Source: Ligula intestinalis
Taxonomy: Eukaryota; Platyhelminthes; Cestoda; Diphyllobothriidea; Diphyllobothriidae
DNA: 64,000 nt
NCBI GenBank assembly: GCA_036362985.1
Contig: JAYGXS010000003.1
Coordinates: forward strand, 71,570,704-71,634,703
Direction of reading: 5' to 3'
Both the position numbers and the translations under genes were made by a program. Positions 24,301 to 33,800 of this stretch are shown piece after piece. The notes under the pieces are model-generated. The model worked only from the letters and a program-made list of their open reading frames with translations, did not search any database and was not told the DNA's origin. Positions within the stretch are counted from its first letter, which is position 1. Each line of letters starts with the position of its first letter.

Positions 24301-25380
24301 GAAAAATAAAGAGCATTTTCTGGAAAAGTAGTTCCATTCTCGCTTGCCACGTTCTGTACGGTTAAGTGCTATTATTCAGCCGTTGCTCTACTGCAGCTGG
24401 TCATTATGACTTTATCGCTAATTCTGTCACGAACACGAAGGATAATGGAACAAATAATATTATGATATGCCCTGTTCAGGCATTTTTGTCGAAACATGCC
24501 AGACATGGGACTGTCAACCCATATTGATGACGTCATGGCGACAAATTTTTTGCCCTATAGGCACGCATTCTGCATACATAGTGCTCTTGCAGTTCGATTT
24601 CCAGCCGAAACTCAGACGCGAAACGCAATGATTAGACTATTCCCAAGTGATTTTTCTATTCTTCAGTTTGTAACAAATAGGTCTTAGATGCTGAAAATTC
24701 TTCATTTTCTCATTATTTGCTGCAGCAGCAGCGTACAAAAGTGGTCAACCTTCTGGAACCTTTTGAATGAAGGTAGCTCCTGGCGTATGAAGCAAAACCT
24801 TTCCCCTGCTATTTATGATGTAATTGATAATTCTGAAGCCAGCGGCAGCTTTGTTTTACCAATGACGCTTCAAATACTTTACTGGAATTAGCTGTGGGAA
24901 AAAACTGGGAATATATCCTCATCGCGGACGAATATGTTTAGATTGTGACCGGCGCAAAACAATGAATTGCGAATGAATTCGTTTGGTGTAATAGTAGGCT
25001 TGCGCAGAGATCGCCGCCGTCCCTCTCCTCTGTCCCCCTTCTGGGTGTAGGGGCAAAGGGAGGATAGATGACCGGAAACGGAATTGGACACAGTGCCTGG
25101 CTGGGTTAACAGAAGTTAACACTTGCTAAACACGACCTCAAATACTACACAACAACGCCAGATCTTCAAAAATATGAGCAAACGGTCTGGATCTGGCATG
25201 TGTGAGACTACTACATAAACCACATATGTAAGGAGCTAGTACGGTTGGCTTTTTCGTTCTGAGAGATTCCAGTTAAGATGAGGAAAATTCAAGCACTGGG
25301 ATGACGCTTTTATCTGCCTGACATTTGCAGCTTCCTGTGCATCTATCGCCTGCTTCTGCTATTGTTTTCTGCTGACATCT
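18337..25380. other. About 7 kb without recognisable gene or repeat
   Basis: AT-rich and closed in all frames apart from a 174-codon frame (23625-24149), which is listed separately. A tRNA-like pair of boxes may lie at 21550-21602 (GGGTTCAGTCCCGAC as B box), but the A box is poor. GC rises locally around 24990-25060. I see no family arms here. Confidence 0.45.
23625..24149 (+). other. 174-codon open frame, probably chance
   Basis: The frame is rich in Phe, Leu, Ser and Cys, as expected from reading T-rich DNA, and an 84-codon frame overlaps it on the other strand. No domain, signal peptide pattern or catalytic motif stands out, and no repeat family covers it. A real exon cannot be excluded by eye. 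Confidence 0.15.
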
Positions 25381-25414
25381 CTCATTAAGAATCCGCGATG
25401 GATGTCGGAACGTC
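25381..25414 (+). other. Isolated PLE 3' end with decayed hammerhead-like core
   Basis: CTCATTAAGAATCC, then GCGAT, then GGATGTCGGAACGTC. An ATCC/GGAT stem sits between a mutated CTGATGA block (CTCATTA) and a mutated GAAAC (GGAAC), followed by GTC. The order fits a PLE-type ribozyme relic. No coding part was recognised upstream. Confidence 0.45.
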
Positions 25415-26364
25415 AGACGAGTAACATTGCTGTTCCAGCTATAGAACCGTTTTTTAATTACGGCCTGGGGCTCGCACGTTCGCTTGTATTGGAGATCCAA
25501 ACTAACCCGTCAGTCGGCACACTTCCAAACCGCGTCCTCTTATTGCTTCACAATAAATTCAATCGAGTCGTGTTTACTAGAGTGGTGAATGTACTTAACT
25601 GGCATGAGAGTGGAGTTCCAAGCGTCAGCCGCACTCCCTATTCTCTGTCTTATGTTCGTATTAAGGGTCCGAACCTGACTGCCATCTTATTTTGGCATTG
25701 GACATATTGGTGGATGAGCTGTCTATTAGCTCAAACAGTGTATTTTGTCAAGGCGGGTTATCCTTGCGATGGGTTTTTCCATTAGAATCTGAAACGATCA
25801 AAGTCGTGCAGTCAATTTCTCTGTCCAGCGACAGCAATATCATGCAATCTGGAGGAAGTAGGAGTAGAATATGCACGCACCACTGAGACTGAGACTAAAG
25901 AACTGGGCATAAACGCCGGAGTATGAGTTCCATTAGCGATCAGCAGCCTCTGCATGGATGACTAACTTGGGCTGGTCAGATGGTTTTAATAGCCATTCTA
26001 TCATAAATTCCAAAGGACGCTGAAGCAAAAGCGAGGACTGCAACAATATTGAGAATGTGACAGTCGTGCGTTGGAAAAGTGTAGCGGAAAAAAGCTTGGG
26101 AAACCGGGCATATTTTCAGTCAAAAGTCATCCATATACCTGACGAAGTTAATAAGTGTTCTGCCGTCTAATTGAAGCTTGCATTTTCCGAAAGCCGAAGG
26201 CAAACTTTTGGCCTGCGACTCAACTGATACAGCCTTTACCCTTTCAGAACGCTTTCTGAATCAGCATATATTGAATGTCTTGCCGTCCTTAATTTTGTTA
26301 GGTTATTGTTAGCCATCAGCGGCAAACAAGCTAGCCTCTTCATTTTACCGAATTCTGAAAAGAA
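25415..26364. other. No recognisable gene
   Basis: A 127-codon plus-strand frame (25402-25785) overlaps the PLE end just upstream, so it is unlikely to be a host exon. The remainder shows only short frames. Confidence 0.4.
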
Positions 26365-26452
26365 GCAGTAGCCTCGGGGAGATTTGATCCCAAGGCAGCA
26401 AGAGCAAGGCTGAAATAAAGCCAACGGTCAAACAATTGGAGCTACGATATCC
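26365..26452 (-). mobile_element. tRNA-derived SINE head
   Basis: The minus strand begins TCGTAGCTCCAATTGTTTGA with GACCGTTGG (A box side) and ends TTGGGATCAAATCTCCCCGA (B box side). The CCTCGGGGAG end can pair with the tRNA-like start seen in other SINE heads. The body downstream on the minus strand is not clearly shared. Confidence 0.6.
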
Positions 26453-27004
26453 CACCGCGACCAGTCTGTTTAATTGCCTTATCTATTGCAACGTATAGAA
26501 TATAACAAATCTGATATATGAAAAGACGATTTGGAAAGGCACCTCTTCATAAGAGCAGAACATTTGCTGCCGCATTTGGACAGGGCTAGTTAGTGTGCTT
26601 TGATTACAACTCATCGTTTTTAATTTGCCCGCATGACCCGTTAACCCAAATCTAAAAAGAATTCCAGCCCAGGGATTAGTGGCTAGAGTACGGCGGATCT
26701 GCTCTCCTGATACTGTCGAAGCAGAACTCCAACGGCTGCAGAACACGCTTTGTGAAAATAGATGCCGTGAAAGGTTAAAACTCAGGAATATTGGCAAATG
26801 CGCCAAAATATTCTGCTATCTTAACCGCAGAAAAGTTCATAAGACTACCTTTCGTAAGCGATGCAACAAGTGAGCTGATAAGATGACGCCTGAAGTCTGC
26901 GATAGCAAGCCCTTTCCTCGCGGCCAATTTACACGTATTCTCCACAAAATGTCCCCTCCCAAGACTGGGGGATAAAGAGCGAGTCCCTTCGAAGGTAATT
27001 TCTA

Positions 27005-27345
27005 TGAGCATTTACTGCTCCACGTACATCGGACCAACAACGAGGCACCTGGGGAAGAGAGCACGTAAACATATACCGGCCTGATTTAGGAAAGGTGAAT
27101 GAAGATCGATCTCGAGTTCTATTTTCGAACAATTCTTCCATGTGAATCATCGAGTCGAAACTATTGAAGCCTTTCAGATTGTCTACTGGACACTTGCTAA
27201 CTTTTTCAAGGGCCTACGTCAACGGGTGCTTACAACAGCCGAAGCAGTGTCTATATGGCTAGCAAATCTAGTGCTGCTTTGTCAGGAGAGTCTAACACAG
27301 GCACTTTCACTTACATGGCCTATCGCACATCACCCCACCCCCTAG
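27005..27345 (+). pseudogene. PLE-2 GIY-YIG nuclease relic
   Basis: The YIG strand is intact (TYIG), followed by the Arg-rich helix and the HIPA motif. Two in-frame stops then follow, and the reading resumes through HVNHRVETIEAFQIVYW and RVLTTAEAVSIWLA, where the glutamate of TTAEA is the expected metal ligand. The last part is open from 27142 to 27345 and ends near a Trp-Pro, as PLE proteins of this group do. Because of the stops it cannot make an enzyme. Confidence 0.75.
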
Positions 27346-27567
27346 TGACAGTCGTTCGCTCTGTGCAAGTAGCAGTGAGTATCACTCCATGTGTCTGGCT
27401 CCCGATTAATGCACACAACCTAACCCAGTTCTATTCACTTCCCCTCATCGCCCCCAACACAAGGACCTCAACGTGTCACCTCTCGCCATGCGAATGGCGT
27501 GAAAACGATGAATGGTAATCAAAAGACCCTTACTAACCATTTCCATTATCCCTGCAAACGCACTGGC

Positions 27568-27589
27568 CTGATGAAGAGTTTCTGAAAAC
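27568..27589 (+). ncRNA. Hammerhead-ribozyme-like core at PLE-2 3' end
   Basis: CTGATGA is followed by AGA-GTT-TCT, a perfect three-pair stem, and then GAAAAC. All core positions visible here (CUGAUGA, GAAA) are intact. This is the cleanest stem II of the series. Confidence 0.6.
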
Positions 27590-27749
27590 AAATGGGCGTC
27601 AAATCGCCGTTTTACATTAACTATGGGAATATTTGCAGAAGTCTAATATAATGAGTTGGCTCCTTAAAGCGGAATTGCATAAGCAATCACACTAAAACCA
27701 CTAGAAGCCAATTTGACCCATGCTGCCGTAAATTTAAATCGCGTCGATG

Positions 27750-27790
27750 CCATCGGGGTTTTCACAATTGGGTCAAAGGCGTTAGTCGCA
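27750..27790 (+). repeat. SINE body fragment
   Basis: GGGGTTTTCACAATTGGGTC matches the segment that follows tRNA-like heads at 1645 and (reversed) at 6820. No head is legible directly upstream, so this is a fragment. Confidence 0.5.
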
Positions 27791-28400
27791 TCTGTCGAAC
27801 GCACTTAATTCGTTTCCGTTTTTATCTTTTCTTTTTCCGGCAACGCACCCTGGTTTTGTTTACTTGCCAATCTACTTCCTGGCTTTGCGAACAAAGCAGG
27901 ACTATTCACGTCCTAAATTAGCGAACCTAACACGCTTGCATCCTTTAATACTGTTTCCATATCGCTTGAAAGTATCGTCACTGCAGTCTTTGTGTGACCT
28001 TCGGTCGGTACTGATAGAAGGGGTATTGATAAAAAAGTAAAAGAGATCTAGTTCCTCAACCGTAAAGACGACGAAAGGACGGAGGAGGCAAAAGTAACCA
28101 CCCATGCTTTACGGATGCAATGATGCGTTGCCTCCTACCTAATAATGATGATGACCGTGATTAATGTTGAATTAATAAGTGATCAATGAGCTGTGATGTG
28201 CGCCCTGAAACAAAGCGCGCCTACTGAAGCGTGGAATACTTTGTAGCATTTATCGTCCGCAGAAAGCGGAACAATTCCAGTGGCGTGGCCATCAATGTTC
28301 TCAATTTTTGTCAAAGTTAGATCTGTGCAAACTGCACTCAAGTACATAAATGTCTGTCAAAAATAGGAAGATGCGATCTCTGGAGCGATAGTTTTATTCT

Positions 28401-28434
28401 GAGCTTTTGGCTCCACATGAGAAGCCATCGTCAG
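28401..28434 (-). ncRNA. Hammerhead-ribozyme-like motif at PLE-3 3' end
   Basis: The minus strand shows CTGACGA, a longer stem (GGCT...GAGCC), then AAAAGCTC where GAAAGCTC would be expected. One core purine therefore appears mutated. The longer stem differs from the minimal type in PLE-1 and PLE-2, matching the subfamily split seen in the proteins. Confidence 0.5.
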
Positions 28435-28457
28435 AGTAAATGAGAAAACAGCAAGCG

Positions 28458-28877
28458 TCAGCTACGCATAAATGGGGTTCGTAGGGGGGAAGGCGTAGCG
28501 ATTATTGATTGGTCCCTCTCCAAGCCACGTCCATTCTCACGCCATCTTATCGTGTACCCTACGCGCGTCCCAGGAGTTACGGCGTGTGGCCTTGACGTGA
28601 CAGCCTGCATGCTTGTAAAGGAACTGGACCCTGGTTTCTGGTCACGGGCACGAATGGCAAAATAACAGGGCGGTATATCTACAGGCCTGTTTACGGAGTT
28701 ATGATCTGACACCCAGGCCTCCAGCAGTTCGCATCGCGTCTTATTACTGGCTCGTGTCATTATCCGTGCGTTCGAGAAGTCGAATTCGTGGCCTTCTTGC
28801 AGAGTGTGGGTAGCCATCTGGGACAGTAGGTTGTCTTTTCGCACTGTCCGTTTGTGCTCGATTGTTCGCGAGCTAAA
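28458..28877 (-). pseudogene. PLE-3 nuclease C-terminal relic
   Basis: The reading begins SSRTIEHKRTVRKDNLLSQM (the EHK-x-x-VR helix), continues ATHTLQEGHEFDFSNARI, and later has LLEAWVSDHNSVNRPVDI. These are the HTL-GH-F, EAW-S and NRHIDL blocks of this PLE group, with one change (NRP for NRH). The frame is open for about 140 codons, but the front of the nuclease including the GIY-YIG strands is absent, so it is non-functional. Confidence 0.75.
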
Positions 28878-28887
28878 TTTCTAGTTC

Positions 28888-28985
28888 AGTTGACCCAATT
28901 GAGAAGAACACGTGGCCTCTCAGGGAGTCGAGCCCACACAACAGGGGAGCTTTTGCACAGCTAACGCTCTACCATTGAGCTATTA
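28888..28985 (-). mobile_element. tRNA-derived SINE copy (SINE-I), head-to-head with SINE-J
   Basis: The minus strand has AATAGCTCAATGGTAGAGCG (A box) and TGTGGGCTCGACTCCCTGAG (B box). It then has the TTCTCAATTGGGTCAACTGA body ending at the PLE-3 coding relic. The A box is nearly a perfect tRNA match. Confidence 0.8.
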
Positions 28986-29039
28986 GCCGTGAGTTTAATC
29001 TGTCAAACTCCTAATAATTATGGTTAGCTTAGTAGTCCA

Positions 29040-29177
29040 TCCGGTGGATCGTAGAAGATTACTTAGGAAACCCTACCTGGTGGTCAGCCCACTTTACCGA
29101 CACTGATGAATGCCATACGTTTAGTAGGTTGGGCAATCAAATGGAGCCACGTGATTTAATTTATGGCTCACGGTGAG
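29040..29177 (+). repeat. SINE 5' module, copy in front of SINE-J
   Basis: AGATTACTTAGGAAACCCTA through GTGATTTAATTTATGG aligns with 1165-1300 and with the reverse strand of 830-950. A SINE tail-like block (AATCTGTCAAACTCCTAATA, 28998-29017) lies just before it. Confidence 0.5.
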
Positions 29178-29315
29178 CCTCGTAGCTCAATGGTAGAACA
29201 TGAGCTACTCAAAAGCCTTCCCTGTTGTCTCGGTTCGAGTCCCACCGAGGCCGTAGATTTGTCATAATCGGATCAACTGATATTACTGAAATCTGCCAAA
29301 CCCCAATAATAAATT
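29178..29315 (+). mobile_element. tRNA-derived SINE copy (SINE-J), best preserved
   Basis: GCCTCGTAGCTCAATGGTAG starts the head (A box) and TCGGTTCGAGTCCCACCGAG carries a perfect B box inside a pairing T arm. GCCTCG at the start can pair with CGAGGC at the end, as in an acceptor stem. The body TGTCATAATCGGATCAACTG and tail AAATCTGCCAAACCCCAATA follow. Confidence 0.85.
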
Positions 29316-31260
29316 TTTATGTATAAGGACTAGGAAATACAGCAAGCATTATGGAACTTTTGAATTACCTGATATAATATATTGACAACAGAGGCGCTAG
29401 CTAAAAGAGAATTTGCAATATGGTATGGTGCCAAGCTTTGACTCTAATGTCGATCTTCATATTAAGAGGGATATCGCAAGTGCTTACAAGTCGGTATCTG
29501 TACCGCTTCTTCATACTTTGGAAGTCTTGGCATGTCTCTCTTCATGTTCTATAATTCTACTGTAACTTTTGTGGGTATATTAGCTAAATTCAATAAGTCT
29601 CCCTTTAGTATTTATGCCGGTAGAACAGTTTTGGTGAGGCTGTTTGTGACAAAAATAGCCATTTATTTTTGAACTCAAACCACGCATGTTTCTCGGAAAC
29701 GCAACCTGGAAGAACTTAAAGCGTCTTCGAGGGAAAAATTGCTGAAGAAGCTTGTGCCGATGGCCCGTGCACATCTGAGAAGTCTGACCCCTAACAAGGG
29801 ATGATGGTCTTTGAAGTTGTCGATTCCACCTCTTATATAAACGTTATGTGACGTTACTATGCGAAACGAGCTGTTTGCCGAGGTTGCTTTCACAGATTCA
29901 CCTTCACTTATATGCTCCTGTCGTACAGTCTATGCTCGGAAATCAACAACAGTAGATAGTCCTAGCGGATAGCATATGTACCAGCAGCTTATTCTTCACA
30001 ATGGCCTGCTGATGCGAAATGCTGATAGGCTGTTTCGATATTCCAGAAGAGGGGAAGTTAAACGTAGTGTGTGCGTATGCCTTCCTTTCTGCAGAAACGT
30101 TTCAAACAAACTGAAACCGAGGTTTACGTTGAGCTGTTGAGGCATTTACTTGAAACAAGTAATTTTTAGCAAAGCCTTATAGGCCCCGTCGAAAGGTTTA
30201 CATTTATACCTAAAATCAAGCTCATCAACTTTAGCAGCGTTGTCACTTAGACAGCCAGAATTACGCAGGTTCTACTTGATTTACTATACTGATAGCACAG
30301 ATATAACCTAGTACCCGGCTTTCAGTATAGTGAATGATCCAACATGAGTGTTTATGTGCTATCAAAACTTTAGAAACTCATCTATCCAATGAGGTGTGAT
30401 TCATATTGATGATTAAATGAGGGGCAATGTGCCATGTATCGAAATACGATGGCTACTCTACCAATTCTCGCTAATTTTTCCTGCTCTATAGAATGTCCCT
30501 ATAGAATTACAAAGACCCCAGACGAACTAAATAAGTCCCTAATGCAGTAGGTTGGAGATTATTTGTTGACAAAGTGCTTGAGGAGCGGAAATGGCATATG
30601 CTGCTGGAAGAAGCTAGCCTACAACTTTTGTTCTAACCTGTGACTTTATACCATACCAGATTGCAATTTAAGTAGGGCGAGAGCGGGAAGACGTTTTTGA
30701 GTGAAGACGAGTCATAGGCTTGATAGGGAGATCATATTGCCTTATGTACACAAGCAAGCAAACAGGAATCAACTTTTAGCTATTGAAACCAATAGGACCA
30801 ATTTAAAAGGGCGTACTCACAAGAAAATATTAGAATTGAAATGGGAAATATATTTTTTAACTTTTTCAGTACGAGTTTCACACATTTTTTTCATTCAAAC
30901 AGTCTTCTTGGTTTCAAAATCAGTTCGCTCTTACCAATTATCGGTGTTTTTCCCTAAAACTATGGGTTCTTGAAGGAAGGATAAGGATGGCTGATCGTTA
31001 TAAGATGGTACAGCTTATAAACGCTTAACGTTTCAGTACTTTGAGCATCAGAATTCAAAAACATCAAAAGTTCTTCGAGTAGATGCTTCAAGTTAACGTT
31101 GTCACTGGTTTTTACTCCTATATTTGAAGGTTTTGAGAGAACTACATGACCGTTATTATCCCGCCCCAAATGCTTTTTACATCACTGTAGTGCAAAAATT
31201 GCAGGTATATTTTGAGTCTCATTGGCACATTATCATCTACAATCACAATATAGTGCACTT
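29316..31260. other. No recognisable gene
   Basis: Short open frames only (at most 90 codons at 30701-30973). None shows a domain or belongs to the repeats described here. Confidence 0.45.
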
Positions 31261-31261
31261 A

Positions 31262-31348
31262 AACAGCCAAGATTTGACCACCGACCTCTTAGTTATCACA
31301 TCTGTACAAAGACATCCCATTACTGACAAGGTCACTAGTTCCAGCTCT
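31262..31348 (-). mobile_element. Possible tRNA-like SINE head
   Basis: The minus strand contains GAGCTGGAACTAGTGACCTT and, after about 45 bases, GTCGGTGGTCAAATCTTGG, a B-box-like end. The start resembles the head at 18262-18336 (GAGCTGG...). The A box is poor, so this is tentative. Confidence 0.35.
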
Positions 31349-31983
31349 CTGCTTTACTAATGTCATTTAAGCATCACAGGAGCGCGAAAAATGGTGCAGT
31401 GTACGTGACTTTCTGAACATATTTCAATGATAATCAAACTTCCATTAAGGTTTCAAAACTAGAGCTAGCTGAGCAAATCATCTACGGCCCAAGTCGCAAT
31501 CCCAGGTCTGACTTATATAAGGTTCAGGTATAGCTTGTTACTTTTGTCAAACAACACAGGACTATTAAATTTAGACTTCCGTGTGTTTTTCAGTAGAACC
31601 TTCCAAATTATTGATTTTGTTCGCTAAACATATGACTACCTGTAAAGCTGAAGCGTGTTGCCTTCTCCCAGTGAACGCACGTCACCTTAATTTAAGTTGA
31701 TTAATCCTATTGAAATGGATGTATTTTCTTTTCGGTATAACATTAAATTCTTCCATGTAGTAGATTGTGAACCCTCTGACCTACGTTATATCTTGCCCGA
31801 ATATATTTTTTATACAGTTTGCATCACACAATTGTTATCTCTCAGAGGACAGTCATTGCGTGAGATCATCCCGACTGTGAGCTATCGCAACGGTCAGTTG
31901 AAATGAAATAGACTAAAAAAAACGAATAACGCGCCATTTTTTCTTCCGCGGTCATTATCAACGATCCACATGCTAGATATATA

Positions 31984-32760
31984 CGATACGACCAAAATTC
32001 GTATAACATGCCGACATATACGAAAGATTAATACTCTCCCACGAATCGGCATATGGTAAGTTTGTAAGACTGATTACCATGCAGTCTATTTTGATGTTAT
32101 TTCAGTCACGATAGGATACCGACTTTTTTACGCTTACAAAATGTATCTACTGTAAAAAGTGGCTACTTATGTAGAATGTATTTTCGTCATTGATTCTGAC
32201 TGCCTTTATAAATTCAACTATATTTTATGGAAACCGTGCACAAAAAATATTTGTTTTGCTCGTTTGGCAGGAAATTACGCCTTTGTGTAAATTTTATACT
32301 TAAAGAAAGGGTATCTTTCGGTTTTAAAATTTTTCTAATTACGCGCTTTTTAACGAGTTAGAGGTGTTCACTCGTTATACATCGTATCTTTGAATTTATT
32401 AAAGCTGCGCATAATGAACGCAAAATGGTCGAACCATAGACGAAAACGTACTTGTCCTTAAACAGGAGGTCGAAAGCGCGCATTCTCTAAACCTTGAATG
32501 CAAATGTACTTGACAGTAGGTTTCCAAATTTTACAGAAAGAGTACTTTTCTGCCACTTTTTAAGGAACATATCTTTTGTTAGTCGTAAGAAGGAAGCTTT
32601 TTACAAAGCCGGCATCCTATTGTGACGAAAGTGACTTCAAAGAAGACTTCAAAGAAGACTTCATGATTATCAGTCTCATAACCTTACTAAATGTCGCTTA
32701 ACGACAGATTATCAATCTTTCGCATGTGCTGGTATGTTACACGAGTTTTAGGCCGAACTC
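31984..32760. mobile_element. Family A copy A2 with shortened right arm
   Basis: The left arm is complete (CGATACGACCAAAATTCGTA at the tip after TA, then ATGCCGACATATACGAAAGA). The right arm, read reversed, starts GAGTTCGGCCTAAAACTCGT but lacks roughly 200 bases in its middle, after AAAAAGTGG. A 12-base unit (TTCAAAGAAGAC) is duplicated near 32635-32660 inside the right arm. No transposase is present. Confidence 0.75.
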
Positions 32761-32880
32761 CACATACAATTTTCAATAGAATAATCAGTTCTTTATACTG
32801 AGCAATCGAGTTAGCCATCTAAAAGACTGAGATATTGAGACGAAACAGTTGAAATCACAGGTAAAAGACGCTTTTTCGCG

Positions 32881-32918
32881 TGACGTTTCGGATTTCGCCG
32901 TGGATTAATCCTAAGGAG
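32881..32918 (-). other. Isolated PLE 3' end with decayed hammerhead-like core
   Basis: The minus strand reads AACTCCTTAGGATTAATCC, then ACGGCG, then AAATCCGAAACGTCA. A GGATT/AATCC stem leads to an intact GAAAC, while the first core block is eroded (CTCCTTA). It lies only about 120 bases after copy A2. No coding part is recognisable upstream on the minus strand. Confidence 0.45.
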
Positions 32919-33384
32919 TTATAGCAGAAATGGTAAGTTCATACACGGGGAGTTGCATGCGGGGCCAGATTGCTGACAAAAGGAAAACCAATGTAAGAAA
33001 ATGTCGCGCTTTAAAGTCTACACATCTACTTTTGCATACTATGCCTTCGCTAACTTTGGCATACTGTCACTTTTGATGTCCTGTAATTGCGGGATTTCCA
33101 TCAAATAAAGGCACGTTATAAATATGCAAATAAGGATAGTTCGGTAGTAAATCTCTCTGGAGGCATGTAGACAGGGTAACTATTGATGTTACTGCGTTGT
33201 TAGTCTATCTTCTTTAATGAGTGTTATCCAAAATATCGTTTTTAAATTCAACAATTTGTTCTGGACAGGGGTTGCAGTCAATCATGATGCTCTCACGTAA
33301 CACCTTATCACTCCTACGCCTTGAGTATTCTGATATTCAATAACTGCTTATTGCAAAGCACTTTGATGCCACCTAATACTAAAA

Positions 33385-33800
33385 CAATACTACCGGTCGC
33401 ATAAAGCAGTATTCTGGGGATAGGGTTTATAAGATGGAGGAATATTTTGAGTTTTTCCTGGAGGCAACCTATATATGGCGGGTCAAACCCGACCTATGTA
33501 AACAGTTGGAGCATGTATTAAACCTACATTTGCTTTGGTAATATTGTCTTCCTGTTTATAAATTTTTCCTCTTAAGTTGTTACCTCAGATGTTTCTTCCC
33601 TGTTATTTTTGCCGACCATAGCGTTTGAAGTTCTCGTGTTATTGATAACCCACTTGGCCACTTCTTATAACCTTGTGTTTATATCGATTTTTCTGTATGA
33701 ATTCATTGTGTATCTTCCCTTTTGTGATTCACGTTAAGTAATGAGAGGTAGCAACTGACGACCTTTCAAAATGATTAGGATCCAATAAATTGTTTTACTG
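33385..33800 (+). mobile_element. Penelope-like element, 3' fragment (PLE-5)
   Basis: Plus-strand 3' end of a PLE. The reading FFLEATYIWRVKPDLC and then KQLEHVLNLHLLW (from about 33447) matches the C-terminus of PLE-4 (EAVYIHWFKPDQCEQLEHV). The 3' untranslated parts also align, and both end in a similar block (CCAATAAATTGTTT against CCAATAAATTCCGC). A decayed hammerhead core lies at 33755-33771 (CTGACGACCTTTCAAAA). Everything upstream of the last nuclease helix is missing. Confidence 0.7.

Larger units (their letters stand above)
26610..27620 (+). mobile_element. Penelope-like element, decayed (PLE-2)
   Basis: This is a plus-strand PLE relic in pieces. About 26610-26875 encodes the region joining RT to the nuclease: RVRRICSPDTVEAELQRLQN followed by TLCENRCRERL, the conserved ICS..T...EL..L..TL.ENGYP pattern of PLEs. 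About 27005-27345 encodes the GIY-YIG nuclease: YCSTYIGPTTRHLGKRARKH then IPA, later NHRVE and LTTAEAVSIW. Stops and a frame change separate the parts. The 3' untranslated part ends with a hammerhead-like motif at 27568-27589 and a terminal block near 27610. It is the same subfamily as PLE-1 (DHRV/NHRV and ATAEA/TTAEA). Confidence 0.8.
28190..28880 (-). mobile_element. Penelope-like element, truncated by a SINE (PLE-3)
   Basis: Minus-strand PLE relic of the second subfamily. It holds the end of the GIY-YIG nuclease (28458-28877), a 3' untranslated part and a hammerhead-like end (28401-28434). Coding similarity stops abruptly at about 28878, exactly where the tail of a minus-strand SINE begins (28888-28985). 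The SINE therefore either inserted in the PLE or marks its truncation point. I could not find the missing 5' part beyond the SINE pair. Confidence 0.75.

Noticed and set aside
29178..29260. A functional tRNA gene
   Set aside because: The boxes and some stem pairing are good, but it is followed by the SINE body and tail shared with other copies and its arms are irregular, so it is a SINE head.
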